From Nectonema munidae (taxonomy: Eukaryota > Nematomorpha > Nectonematoida > Nectonematidae), in NCBI GenBank assembly GCA_030549495.1, contig JAUIRK010000376.1:124001-188000 (forward strand): a stretch of 64,000 nucleotides of DNA, in the 5' to 3' direction. Below, piece after piece: positions 23,282 through 33,971 of the stretch. The first letter of the stretch is position 1, and each line of letters begins with the position of its first letter. The position numbers and the translations under genes were made by a program. Below the pieces are notes generated by a model. It was given only the letters and a program-made list of their open reading frames with translations, was not told the origin of the DNA and did not search any database.

Positions 23282-23623
23282 TTGTTGGCTGAAGAACTTG
23301 AAGCTCTGAAAACTTTCCTTCCCTCTACAATTAAGCATTATGCGTTGTTTGAACACCTGATAGAAAATAATAGATTTACAGCATTTCCTAATGTTTTCAT
23401 TGTGTTAAGGATTTATTTAACAATGCCAATATCAGTCGCCTCAGGGGAAAGAGGTTTTTCAAAGCTGAAGCTAATTAAAACATACTTGAGGTCTACGATC
23501 TCACAAGAAAGACTTAACAATTTGGCAATGCTCTCTATAGAACATGAGATTGCTAAAGCATTAGACTTTGAAAATATTTTAAAAGATTTTGCAAATAGAA
23601 AAGCTCGAAAAGTATTATTCTAA
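23282..23623 (+). pseudogene. hAT transposase, C-terminal dimerisation domain
   Basis: A 113-codon frame ending in a genuine-looking stop. FPNVFIVLRIYLTMPIS followed by VASGERGFSKLKLIKTYLRS matches the hAT C-terminal block (LRIxLTxPVTVASAERSFSKLKLIKTYLRSTM). SQERLNNLAMLSIEHEIA follows as usual, with the expected C-terminal tail. The reading frame here is intact, which points to a fairly recent origin of the deleted copy. Confidence 0.88.
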
Positions 23624-23863
23624 AAGAGTATATTGTCTTTCTTTTTATCAAAAGTAAAACAATAAATCTATTCATTTTGCTTTTAAAATTTTATTACACC
23701 ATTCATTTAATGGTTATCTATTTATCTTTTGTAGGATTATATGTATGTATGATGTTGTATATATATATATATGCGTTATAAAATTTGCTATATAGAGGAG
23801 GGGGCCCCACCATCAAGTTTCTAATCGGGCCCCGCAACACTTGGCACCGGCCCTGGTCTTACC

Positions 23864-24869
23864 TCTACGACAATAGCACTTTGGTTGGCGAAAAAGTAGA
23901 CTAGGTGGCAAGCAAGTACGAAGCACTTAAAATTTTATGTGCATTGCCTTTTATTTGGCGAATGAAGAGCATGAGGTTTTATCAAGATTAATTCTCAATA
24001 TATTGTAAAACAAAAAGATTAACACATGAAATTTGTAATCCAATCGCATAAATCCTAATTTGAAGACGAAAAATGTTCACCATTTTAAAAAATCATTTTT
24101 GTGTGTGTATAGAGGGAGAGAGAGAAGATATGATAGATTACCGAATCCTTAATTTCATGTGCTCAGTGATTGGTTCATTCACTAAATGCAAGTATGTGAT
24201 TGCTCGGTTGCTATTTTTGCCTAAAAGTATAGGATTTGAGAAAACAAACGAAGAGGATTTGAGGTGATGGTGAAGGCGCTCTTCTAATATTTTCCAGCAA
24301 TCATGGTGGAATACAAAATATTAGAGCTTATTTTCGTTGAAACTTTTTTATCGACCGTAACTTCGAGAAAATAGAAGTTTTGAATAAACCTATTTACTTT
24401 TCACCCATAAACTTTGCTATTCTCTTTATTCTTCCTTTTGTATATGCACGACTCTTTCTACTTTAAATACTGAATGTTATATCTTTTCATGCTTTTACAA
24501 AAATTATTACTAGTAAAAATATCTCTTTCAAACACCTTTAGAAATTTCAGCCTTAAAGTTTTAGTTAAAATGCATCTTTTCAAAAAAAACTGGCTGTTTT
24601 CTAGATATGTGTTCATTTCTCAATCTTTCGTTTTGTGAAAAATTCATTTCAAAAACCAATATTAAAAAATCGTCCTGTCAATTTTTATTCTAGAACCGGT
24701 GCCGTCCTGTGAAAATTGACTTACGCTAAACAGAGTTAAATGGATCATAGTAAATCTTCAAAAATGTCTTACCAATTTTAGAAACAAAATTTCAACTCTT
24801 CAAATGAAATAAGATATCGGATAAGGTCTGGGGCACATATTCTTCTATTTCTTCGCACAGGCCCAAACA
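23864..24869. other. No gene recognised
   Basis: AT-rich sequence to the right of the hAT element. Short frames only, no repeat family identified. Confidence 0.4.
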
Positions 24870-24873
24870 TTAA

Positions 24874-25075
24874 CCCATTTAAGACCAATGTTCCCAAAGG
24901 CAACGCATGCGAATTCTTACTTTAACCTTTTCGTGACCAGAAAAATCAGACGATATTTATTAAAAAGCAGAAGATTCTTATACAAAATTATTTGAAAAAG
25001 CAGACGAAGGTAAAATTGTTTATGTCAAGAAAGATTTAAATAGAATTAAACAGGAATTACTAAAGTCGTCTGATT
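24874..25075 (+). mobile_element. Composite piggyBac-type MITE sequence (B-like then A-like)
   Basis: TTAA at 24870 is followed by CCCATTTAAGACCAATGTTCCC, resembling the left end of family B (40777, 47366). A second TTAA at 24922 is followed by CCTTTTCGTGACCAG and AAATCAGACGATATTTATTA, resembling family A. The right portion again contains AAGCAGACGA and GTCGTCTGATTT. The arrangement suggests insertion of one copy next to or into another. Confidence 0.6.
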
Positions 25076-25135
25076 TTTAAATTTTATTTACTATAATGAT
25101 GCGTAGGCGTATTCCTACTATGTACATTGTACATG

Positions 25136-25500
25136 TGTGATTGTAAGTTCTGACAAGAGTATATAATTGGTACATTTTATTATATATAAAAATGCTCAGT
25201 GTATACATGAGATATAGGATTTGTGGTTAGAGCATTGCACAACTGCACAATGCACACGTTTCTATACTACTTTTAGTATAAAGGATGGGATATTTTAATA
25301 TTATTAACTCGTATTTTTGATTTTCTAAATTTAATTGAATTAAAAATTGATTTATTGGATGCATGCACCACGTACATATACATAGAGATAGATATACAAT
25401 ATACATGCATATTATATAATTGTACGTGAATCTTCAATATATGCATTTATTTATGCATGTGTGTACAGTAACTGAAAAGTTTTCCTGAATCTTTCTGAAT
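25136..25500. other. No feature recognised
   Basis: AT-rich, with short ATATACA-type runs. No gene. Confidence 0.35.
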
Positions 25501-25505
25501 ATCTC

Positions 25506-25553
25506 ACGCACGCACACACACACATATATATATATATTATATATTATATTATA
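25506..25553. repeat. Compound (CA)n(TA)n microsatellite
   Basis: A run of CACGCACGCACACACACA passing into TATATATATATTATA. Confidence 0.9.
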
Positions 25554-26016
25554 CACATGTATTTTGTTAGATATACACCTAAAAAGTGTCAAACAGGCGA
25601 AATGCAAAAAAAGAAAGTGTCAAACAAGTGATTTTAAATCAATATATTCTTCTTATTATTGGTAATATCTTGTTTTCTCTACCATATTTAGACAAGATTT
25701 CGAAATATCGATGAAATTACTTTCAAAACGCCTCTCTATAGACACGAAACATTTTAGCAGATTGTGAGGATGAACTTTAATAGAAAAAATAAGGAAGATG
25801 GAGGACACAATTCAACTCTGATATCACGTGATACGTATAGTCTCTGTTTTTCAACCATACTTGATAGACTTTTTTTTATCACTATAACTTTATATAAAGA
25901 AGAAATTTGTTTTAATTTAGTCTATATTCACCATCACTTCGTCCAGATTTAAAAATAATGTTATCCACTTTTATAACACATGGTGTATCTAAGTTAGTTT
26001 CAATAGAAACAAAAAA

Positions 26017-26403
26017 GGGTCTTTTCGTTTAGACGGCCACATCAAGTAATCACTAACTCTATAGAATCGTTGTGGTCTTTCGCAAAATTGCGAAATAAAA
26101 AAGAATGCGGTACTGAAGGATCACTAATCGATTCATATATGTGCGAATTTCTTTGGCGCAAAAGTTCAGAGGGAAAAATTTATTCAGATATTGCCAATTT
26201 TATTCCTTTGCTTAAATAAAACTATTCTTAATATCCATTAAAGTTATTAATTTTTTATTTTTTTTAATTTCCGTTTCCTTTTATAAACAACAAAATGTGG
26301 GTAAACGCAGAGAATTTTCCTTAGAATTTGGCAACCAGGACATCACTATAAAAGGCAGACGAAATGGTGATTACTTGATGTGGCTGTCTGAACGAAAAGA
26401 CCC
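26017..26403 (+). mobile_element. Merlin-type element, internally deleted, 37-bp terminal inverted repeats
   Basis: The 387-bp element starts GGGTCTTTTCGTTTAGACGG and ends with the inverse of GGGTCTTTTCGTTCAGACAG. The inverted repeats extend to GTAATCAC, about 37 bp with two mismatches. The interior encodes ITNSIESLWSFAKLRNKK and, further on, MCEFLWRK, the C-terminal signature of IS1016/ISXO2-related Merlin transposases (HTNxIESLWR and LxEFMWR). The 5' half of the gene is gone, with the left terminal repeat joined directly to the C-terminal part. A clean target duplication is not visible; both flanks are A-rich. Confidence 0.85.
26049..26219 (+). pseudogene. Merlin transposase C-terminal fragment
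   Basis: Fifty-six codons without a break, from ITNSIESLW to a stop after PLLK. N, E and W of the NxIESLW block and EF-WR are present. It lacks the earlier catalytic residues, which lay in the deleted part. Confidence 0.8.
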
Positions 26404-26923
26404 GAAAAAATGATTTATCAAATTTTTAAGTGCGAATATTTGAACAAAAAATTGCATATTTGTTTTAAGATTCCAACAAAAATGAGTTAAAACTTGGAAA
26501 ATAAGGAACTAATCCAACAGACAGGTTAACTCACTAACAAACTAAGCAACTGTTGAAAAATCAAAATGGGATGAATGATTTAAGAGTAGATATACATACA
26601 TGCATTGCTTTATTCATAAAAATCAAAAGTTGGGTGCAAAATCTTAATTTCATTTCAGAAAATAACTATTACATTTCGTTACAAAAAAGTATACAGGGTT
26701 TTTCGGTATATTACGTCGTTGTTCCAATCGATTCTGCTTTTGATTGAAGAAGTGGTGTGGATGTGCTTTGCGTAACGTGAAATGTGACAACAAACGACAA
26801 GCGCCTGCTCGCGTTAGACAGAAATAAGATTACCAGATGTTAGTTAGAGACACCGATACAACTCTTCATAATTTGGATAGCCAAACGCTTGTATATGAAG
26901 AGAGAAAAATGAAAGATAAATTT
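26404..26923. other. No feature recognised
   Basis: AT-rich spacer between the Merlin element and a fragment of the 301-bp family. A slightly GC-richer patch near 26745-26830 shows nothing I can name. Confidence 0.35.
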
Positions 26924-26985
26924 CGGATATCGTGTTCCCCCCGGAATGCTGAGTCCAGGATCTACCTGGACTTTCCTTCTCAACT
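26924..26985 (-). repeat. Fragment of the 301-bp structured element
   Basis: On the minus strand it reads GGAAAGTCCAGGTAG, then CCTGGACTCAGCATTCCGG and CACGATATCCGAAA, matching the 3' structured part of the units at 14-15 kb and 17.7 kb. The rest of the element is absent. The hairpin core is the part that survives. Confidence 0.8.
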
Positions 26986-27556
26986 CATTTGGGTTTACCA
27001 CATATATAGGCAGAGAACAAAAAAATCATAAAGCAATCAGATAAAAATGTGTGTTACTGAATAATATAAATTATGTTATGTCAAATGTGTGTTACTATAT
27101 ATATTACTGTTTATACAGATATGATAGTATTTCAACCTACATCAGTAAATGATTAAACAAAAATATTTAGAATGGACACTTTAATTTAACCCTCATCCCT
27201 ACAAGCTGCTACATTTTGTAGTATATAAATTAAACGTATATTGTGCAAATGTTGAACTATATTAGAATTTGACATCATAGGCTGGTACACATTAAAATTG
27301 ATAGTTTTTAATGCAAGCAACTTTAATTTCATATGTTGCATCAATCAAAAATAGGAGCAAATATATGTGAAAACCTACAACCTACTACATTTTGTAGTAT
27401 AGCAGGAAAAAAGCATCTAATCTTTTTTGCGTATGTATAACATCTGTTGTTAACATTTTGATTGACTAAATACTTTCCCATTATTAATTACTTTGTTTTC
27501 CTGTTGTCATATCTTCTTTTTTATTTTACTTTCTCGTTACGTTTTTCTCTCTGTAG

Positions 27557-27967
27557 ATGAAAAAATACAATAGATCTTCTTTTCAACTCGCTTGTGCATT
27601 GCTTTCACTAAATGAGGAATCTGATGTTGAAGTCGTGAAACAAGCTTCTGATACTACAATAACTGATGATTTTATTGAATATGAGTCAAGTGATGGTGAA
27701 CCTGGATGTAGTAATCAGAAAAATTTAGATGAAGGCGATATTGATGTTTTTATTGAAAATTCTTCTCAAGATGAAACTGAAAGCTCCGATGAAGATAAAA
27801 TCTGTGATTCTTCAGAATCAGAAGACAACGAAGAGAGAGCTGATGTTTATTGCAATCATATAAAATACACAAAAACTCCAATTCCCAATTACTCACTTTC
27901 AAGAAATATTTTGAAAGAAAAAGCTAGAGTTTTGTGCAATCCCAAAGATGAAGTAGAATCATTCTAA
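27557..27967 (+). pseudogene. piggyBac transposase, N-terminal acidic region
   Basis: A 136-codon frame starting ATG, rich in Glu, Asp and Ser (SSDGEPGCSN, DETESSDEDK), typical of the disordered N terminus of piggyBac transposases. After the stop at 27965 the same frame continues with LFYTEDMFLHILRFTN, which matches the FFTdemfdlIvxhTN motif. The break is therefore a single in-frame TAA. Confidence 0.85.
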
Positions 27968-28300
27968 CTGTTTTATACAGAAGACATGTTTTTACATATT
28001 TTACGATTCACCAATAGAAAAGTGAATGATGAAGTTCGAAAATACATGATAAAGAATAAAAAAAAACAAATATCCTTCATACATGAAAACTTTTACTAGC
28101 GAAGAGTTGAAAGCTTGTTACGCTATTCTGATCAGAGCCTGTTCAGATCGTATAACATGTCTTCGCTGCAAGACTTATGGTCTCCTAGTGATCGTAGACC
28201 CTTTTATAAAGCAACAATTGGTTTCCAAAGGTTTCAATTCTTTCTAAGATGTCTAGAGAAAGAGCTGAAAGGCAAAAGAAAGATAGACTCACCGCTGTGA
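27968..28300 (+). pseudogene. piggyBac transposase, region before the catalytic core
   Basis: Pieces in shifting frames: FLHILRFTNRKVND, then TFTSEELKACYAILI (the iTxeELkaflgI block), then NMSSLQDLWSPSDRRPFY and ATIGFQRFQFFLRCL (the MsrxRFxxIxRxLRF block). At least two frame changes are needed to follow the order, so the gene is inactive here. Confidence 0.8.
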
Positions 28301-28776
28301 GAGAAATTTGGGAGAGTTTTCAGAGTAATTTAAAGTTTCTTATTCCGAGAGAGACATTAACAGTGGATGAGCAGCTTTATGGATATCGCGGTTATTGTCC
28401 TGGTAAAACCTTCATACCAAATCAACCACGAAAATATGGTCCCAAAATTTTTTGGTGCTGTGAGGCTTCTTCAGGTTTTGCTCTTACTGGATTTATTTAC
28501 TCCGGAAAAAATGAAGACGGAACGAAACAATATAACTTGGCAACAAAAGTTGTAATTAATCTAATAAAGCCTTTTATTAATTCTGGTAGAGACATTGTTA
28601 CATATCGCTATTTCACATCACACAATTTAGCAAAGCAATTATTAACCTCAAATTTAACACTACTTGGAACTTTAAACAAGTCAAGAAAAGTGGTTCCTGC
28701 AATACTGAAAAACACAAAAAACCGAAATATTTATTCAACAATAGCTCTTTATGACCACGAAAATAAAATTTTATGA
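28249..28776 (+). pseudogene. piggyBac transposase, catalytic core piece
   Basis: A 175-codon frame. TVDEQL carries the first catalytic Asp, followed by FIPNQPRKYGPKIFWCCEAS (the xKP.KyGiKxw block). SSGFALTGFIYSGK follows, then the YFTSHNLAKQLL block. In active enzymes the residue four positions before this Phe is the second catalytic Asp (xDnxFTS or tDRYFTS); here the sequence is VTYRYFTS, so that Asp has become Tyr. TLNKSRKVVPAIL matches the GTlRknRkxiP block. The piece ends ENKIL and overlaps the next frame by 4 bp. Confidence 0.9.
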
Positions 28777-29012
28777 CCTCGTCATATATGCATGTAGAAA
28801 TATCTGACAGAATAGACAAAAAGCCTTGTCTAATTTTAGGCTATAATAAAGGTAAATGTAGAGTTGACTTGATGGATTCTTTGATAGAAGAATTTTCTTC
28901 GAGAAGAAAGACAAATAGATGGCCAATGCTGGTAAACTTTTGCATAGTTGATGTATGTTGGCATAATTCATATATTTTGTTGTCTACAACAAAACAAGGA
29001 AAGCATTTTTAA
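28773..29012 (+). pseudogene. piggyBac transposase, third-Asp region
   Basis: A 79-codon frame with PCLILGYNKGKCRVDLMDSL, matching the iixdYNxxmgGVDxxDqm block and keeping the third catalytic Asp. RRKTNRWPMLVNFCIVDV follows, as in family members (tRKtkrWpxxxfxxlldi), then NSYILL. A frameshift joins it to the previous piece. Confidence 0.9.
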
Positions 29013-29383
29013 ATTCTTTATCATATAATTTAGCTTTTCCATATGCTTCAAAAAGATTTATGTGTCAAAGTTTATCTACAGGAATAAAAGAAGCTGGACT
29101 CATTGTTGGATACATTCAAGTTGAAAACTCCATACCCAAAAGAAAATCCGTGTGCTATGCTAAGCCTTGTAAATTTTGTAAAAAGTCATGCAGAAGTGTG
29201 TGTTCAGTTTGCAGTATAAGTGTTTGTCCTAATCATCGGCAAAAGAATATTGTGTTTTATGTGGAAATTCAAGATAATAAAACCTTAAAGCTTTGTATAA
29301 AAGATATTTTTTTCAATAAAAAAATAAAAAATTTGAAATATTACATGTATAACATATTAAACATAATAGGTATACGCTTTTAA
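29013..29383 (+). pseudogene. piggyBac transposase, Cys-rich C terminus
   Basis: The frame from about 29060 contains CYAKPCKFCKKSCRSVC followed by CSISVCPNHR, the cysteine-rich zinc-binding tail that recognises the element ends in piggyBac enzymes. At least six Cys and the terminal CPxH are present. A run of Lys and hydrophobic residues after IFFNKK probably lies beyond the ancestral stop. Confidence 0.85.
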
Positions 29384-29548
29384 TTTGTTGTGGGCTGAAA
29401 AAATAAAAATGTGTAAAGTTTTTAATGACATAAGCCTATACTACAAATCGTAGTAGGTTGTATAAAAATGCATGTGAAGTTTAGTGTAGGGATGAGGGTT
29501 AAAGAAAAATGTCAACAACCGGTTTCGAAGTATAAACTTCTTCGTCGA

Positions 29549-29625
29549 GTGTATTATAGTACATATAAATTAAAATAGAAATGAAGTCCAAGCTGTGAAT
29601 TTTTAATTTATATACTATAATACAC
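29549..29625. repeat. Long hairpin, arms of about 26 bp
   Basis: GTGTATTATAGTACATATAA at 29549 and its inverse ending at 29625 (TTATATACTATAATACAC) pair over about 26 bp with a 2-bp indel, separated by about 25 bp. It lies about 50 bp outside the right end of the piggyBac element. It may be a small palindromic MITE; no target duplication was identified. Confidence 0.7.
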
Positions 29626-31205
29626 TAGACCAGGACTACTCAACTATTATAAACAAAGGTCCAGTTAGACAAGTTTCAATGATGCGTAGGTCCGAAAATT
29701 TTTATTACATGAAATAAAGAAAATAAAACAACCATCTCAGAAGAGAATAGTAAAGCATATGATTGTTATTAATTTCATATTCACTGCTTATATTATTTAT
29801 ACTATTTTAGAAAACGTGGAAATAATAAAAATATTGAATTTTGTAGCTAAAATATAAAAAGACTAGGATTTACGATTGAAGACTTCACAAATGAAAAAAT
29901 CAACACTACAGCAAGGCTTTAGTGAGAAAAATGACAAAGATAAAGCTTAGTTTAGGAAAATAACATTACAATGGAAATAAATTATATTGTACTTTGTGTT
30001 AACTCTTAATAATAATAAAATTATAATTTCATTAACAAATCAATGTTCATTTTAATAATAAATAATAATGATTGAAATTCTTAATAATAATGTTCGCCTG
30101 GGGTAAAAAAGTTCATTCTTCAATTTTAATGAATTTTTCAGTCTTTTCCTCTGAGTTGCAAAACACAACGTGAGACCAAAATGATAAAGACTTTTTGTGT
30201 CGCGAACTAAAGAGAATGTTTATGAATTCATTTTCATTCAGAGTGACTCCACCCACTCCGACTCAAGAACTCTGCCAGAGCGCCTTCTGCTTTAGATATA
30301 TAAAATTGCATCGAAGAATAAAGCACACGATATTAGTCTTCAAAATTCTGGTGCTCAAAGCGATAAACTGCGTCCAGTTGTGGAAAATGGAGGTCAGCTT
30401 TTCCCGGGTGCGTTGTCATGGCAACGCAAATTAACTTTTTATTTGAAAAGATTGGCGCCCAAGTCATATGATAAATTGTAGACAAAATGTTCCACTTAAA
30501 ATATTTTTTATCTCCTATTTTGCAAACCGATGAGCTATAGAAAGAAAGAAGCATGGGATATATGAGAGCTTTTTCTAGTAATACTCATTTTGTATACACA
30601 TTTTATTTGCATTTCTTTCTTTTGCATTTCTTCTATTTCGTCGTTTTGCTATTTGATTTTGTCTTCGACCCGTACTCATACTGTTTCGTCTTTTTACAAT
30701 TCTATTTAGTGTTTTATATAAACGATTAACGAAATTTATAAAGTTTATAATTTTTTACAATAAAATGTGTATGAAGTAAAGGTTTGTTTTTCCGGTTTGC
30801 CCCAATTTTGACATGGCTTAACAAAGGAATCCCGGAGGATTTATAAGAATATCCGTTTTTCATTCACTAATCTTCAATGTCAAAAAAAAGGAAGTTTACA
30901 AAAATTTTACTCCAAATGAGATAAAAAAAAACTCATCCTTTAGTTTTAAAACATCTTTCATATAAATTATTTTTGTAAGAGATCCAAATTATTGTTCTGG
31001 CTATTTTTCAATCCCATTTTGTCCCGGTTTGATAATGTCAAAATCTGGAAGCCCTAATAAGCGCCTTTAAAACAACATTTGTTGAGAACTAAAAGAAATT
31101 AATAAAATATAATATGATATCATGAGTTTTCGCCGGTGTTACTTTCTACTTTATTCCTTCTCGGAGAGTGCTTGAAATTAAATCAAAAGAAGTTTAACAT
31201 GAAAA
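29626..31205. other. No gene recognised; possible hAT end at 29631
   Basis: CAGGACTACTCAACTATTAT followed by AAAGGTCCAG at 29631 is a hAT-style left end, but no matching right end was found. The rest is AT-rich with short frames. A GC-richer patch at 30240-30290 contains CACTCCGACTC-type sequence also seen near 52460-52525. Confidence 0.3.
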
Positions 31206-31213
31206 ACATAATA

Positions 31214-31366
31214 CACAGAAACCACGAATATCCGAATCCCGAGTATCCGAATTTTAGCGTATCCGAACGAATGACGCGCCTACCTAACGGAAGAAAGAAA
31301 AAAAGTTTCACGTATTATAATAAGATTTTTGTCTCTGAACCTGTTCGGATACTTGAGGTTTTATTG
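31214..31366. mobile_element. Possible Tigger-type MITE
   Basis: The left end, next to TA, reads CACAGAAACCACGAATATCC. The right end, next to TA at 31367, is the inverse of CAATAAAACCTCAAGTATCC. Both share the ATCCGAA continuation and the aAACCxC layout of Tigger/pogo terminal repeats. About 150 bp, non-coding. Confidence 0.5.
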
Positions 31367-31399
31367 TATCGAGACAATGAGATTGCCCGATGCTTGTGA

Positions 31400-33714
31400 C
31401 ACCTGTCTTCACGTGATATATTAAATTCTAACAAACGGTGAGCAAAAGAAGGCCTTTTTATGATATCATAGGTAGAAAAGGGTTTGCACGAAATACAAAT
31501 ATCCCGACAACGCTAATATAAAAACTGTAATTCGTTTATGGGCCAGACTCAAAAGATCGGTAATCTTCGGAAAACATTTGTTCGAATTCAATCGGTGAGT
31601 TTACGATTTCTGTAATCTTTTACTTCAATAAAAAAACTTCAAAATATTGATCCCATAGCAAGATAAAAAATACACATACTTATAAAATATATAGGAAAAG
31701 TTTACCATCTCCATTTTTTGAAACTACTAAAATTTATTCCTGCCGAAAGATGGATTTAAAGCAATTACTTACATCTATAGAGAAATGAGCTATGTTAGGT
31801 AAGCCTTGAAATATATTAAAATTTAATTTTTCCATAAGTACCTTATTCGTTTACTGATGAAAAAAATAGGTTAATTTGTTTGAGGGTAGATATTTTTATG
31901 ATATTTGTCATTTAAAAAACTCTACCTAGCAAAAAGCACCATATGGTATTGCAAAGATAAAATGTATTTTTCTTGCTGATTTTTAAATTAAAAATGGATA
32001 CGATCAAGCTATATGAAGTTATGGCAAGTAAATTAAAAAACGCTAATAAATAGAAGATATAGTAATTAATAAAATTATTCAAATTACTCACGTTGAAAAA
32101 CTTTTCAAATAGAACCTTTTTGAGGATTTTCAGAGAGAGAAAAATCAAATTGTCTATTAAGTACAAGGCGAACAAAATATATTTGGATATAGGCAATAAA
32201 TATCGGAGATTGAAAAAGAGTGGGATCGAGATGGAAATAAACAATTTTTGCAATGATATTAATATAAACAAATCGCGCTTCAATCCCATTTGTTCCAAAA
32301 TGTTATCGTGAGAAAAGTTTTTGTTTTTAAATCAAGAATATCATAATTATAATGATTGAATAGGGAACAAATACAATTTGTAGGAAAATTCAGTCAGTGT
32401 GACGCAAATAACACTCTCACTGCGTTGTGATGAGCGAACAGTTTGCTCCCCTCCCACATTGCGGTTAAGATGTGCTGGCTTCAATTCTTGGAAAGAGAGT
32501 ACTATTTACGGACACTTTTTTTAATCCCATTGATGTCCGTTTTTTGGAAGTTTTACTGTATTTGAGAAAATCCTTCGTCCATATTATACGTGGTCAAGTT
32601 TTGGGTGAAAGAAAAGTGCCTAGTCATTGTAGTATATGCTTTGTTTTGAGAGAAAAATGCTTTCTAGCACCTCTGGGTTCAAAAATATCTCCCATACATA
32701 TTTACAGCTAACCCGAGGTATATTCGGCAAAATTATATACTAACCTTTTTAATCAACTAACTACCGACATTTCGAAAAAATCGACTGGATTTATTGGATC
32801 TCATGATCATGAAAACAAACGTTATGCATTAGAAGTCCATGCTTAGTTTTCAACAAAGTGTGACAATTATTGCAATTAATGACTGCTAATATTTGGGCAG
32901 GAATAATTATAACCAGAAAATATGTAAAAAAAAAATTTTATTATTTTTTTTATTTTTTAAGAAATTAAAAATAAAGATATGGCTGATTTATGTTAAAAAG
33001 AAGTGAAAGAGCTGAAGAAGCTTGAAAGTGACGAAATAAAAGTTTTTTGAAATATAAACAGAACTAAGATAAATAATGCTAAGTGAAAGTAAAAAAAAAA
33101 AAGATTCAAATTTCACACTTTTTATTTGAAAAAGTTTGCAAAAAAGAACATTCTACTACTTTGTATCACTACGATTACACACATGACAAAAGAGTAGAGA
33201 TTGATTTTTAAAATCGTATACTAATCGCGTGTCTTTAAGTAGTGTAAGTTTTTTTAACTTTAAGGCTGAATGAGTGCTAACTTCTTATATAAAACAAGAG
33301 TATTGTACCATTTTAATGATAAAGATATAGAGAGAAAAAGTGTACATCTGTTTATAATAAATCAAAAACGTCAATTTCATTCCATCTTTTTGCCGTCTAT
33401 ATATCTCCTTAAGGAACCGTTTGGAACCGGGATTTCCAGGTTTTGTACGTTTTTTTCGGTATCGGTTCCTAATTTTCTAAACCTATATTACTAAAATTTC
33501 GGAGTTTCAGTGTATACATAAAATTTTTAAGAGACGGCAGAATTACTATCGTCTCCGGACAGCACTTGTGTTTTAAGGTAGAGGCTGCCTGAAATAAAAA
33601 AAATTGTACCTTGAGGTGAGCAAAAATTTGGGAAATAAGAGAAAAGTGTTTGACTTCCAAAATTTAACTTCTCATACCTCCACATACACACATACGCATA
33701 TAAATATATATATT
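31400..33714. other. No gene recognised
   Basis: AT-rich. Opposing frames at 31912-32311 cover the same DNA and resemble no family. GGAAGTTTTACTG followed by TA at about 32555-32572 looks like one terminal repeat of a Tigger/mariner element without a partner. Confidence 0.4.
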
Positions 33715-33971
33715 GTATATACTATTTTTACTTTTAAATTATCTTTTTTTAGTTCTAAATTATCTTTTTTTCAATTCTAAACGCTCTTTCTAAAATACAA
33801 AATAAAATAGAAAAAGACCAATTAGAATTGAAAAAGACAATTTAGGACTTAAAAAAGACAAATTAGAATTGAAAAAGACAATTTCGAAGAAAAAAAAGAC
33901 AAATTAGAATTGAAAAAGACAATTTCGAAGTAAAAAAAAGACAATTTAGAACTGAAAATGGTATATATACT
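33715..33971. mobile_element. Foldback-like element, second copy
   Basis: GTATATACTATTTT at the left is inverse to AAAATGGTATATATAC at the right. Inside, the left arm is TTTTAGTTCTAAATTATC-type units and the right arm the inverse AAAAAGACAATTTAGGACTT-type units, about eight copies. There is little spacer. The unit matches that of the element at 19381-19775. Confidence 0.6.

Larger units (their letters stand above)
21688..23855 (+). mobile_element. hAT element, internally deleted, with exact 8-bp target duplication
   Basis: A 2168-bp element bounded by CAGGGCCGG and CCGGCCCTG inverted ends. The exact 8-bp direct repeat GTCTTACC flanks it (21680-21687 and 23856-23863). GGGCCCCG blocks repeat near both ends. 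The interior carries the N-terminal and C-terminal parts of a hAT transposase of the TTF-zinc-finger/ZMYM-like type but lacks most of the catalytic core. Confidence 0.92.
27190..29498 (+). mobile_element. piggyBac element with intact ends
   Basis: A 2309-bp element with perfect 14-bp terminal inverted repeats, CCCTCATCCCTACA and its inverse, and the canonical TTAA on both sides (27186-27189 and 29499-29502). A subterminal motif with CTACATTTTGTAGTAT near 27375-27400 has an inverted partner (ATACTACAAATCGTAGTAGG) near 29440-29458. The interior encodes one piggyBac transposase broken by a few stops and frameshifts. Size, ends and gene order are those of a full-length element, so this is a recently inactivated copy. 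Confidence 0.95.

Noticed and set aside
31912-32311. Opposing 128- and 72-codon frames
   Set aside because: AT-rich, low-complexity protein on both strands and no family or splice support.
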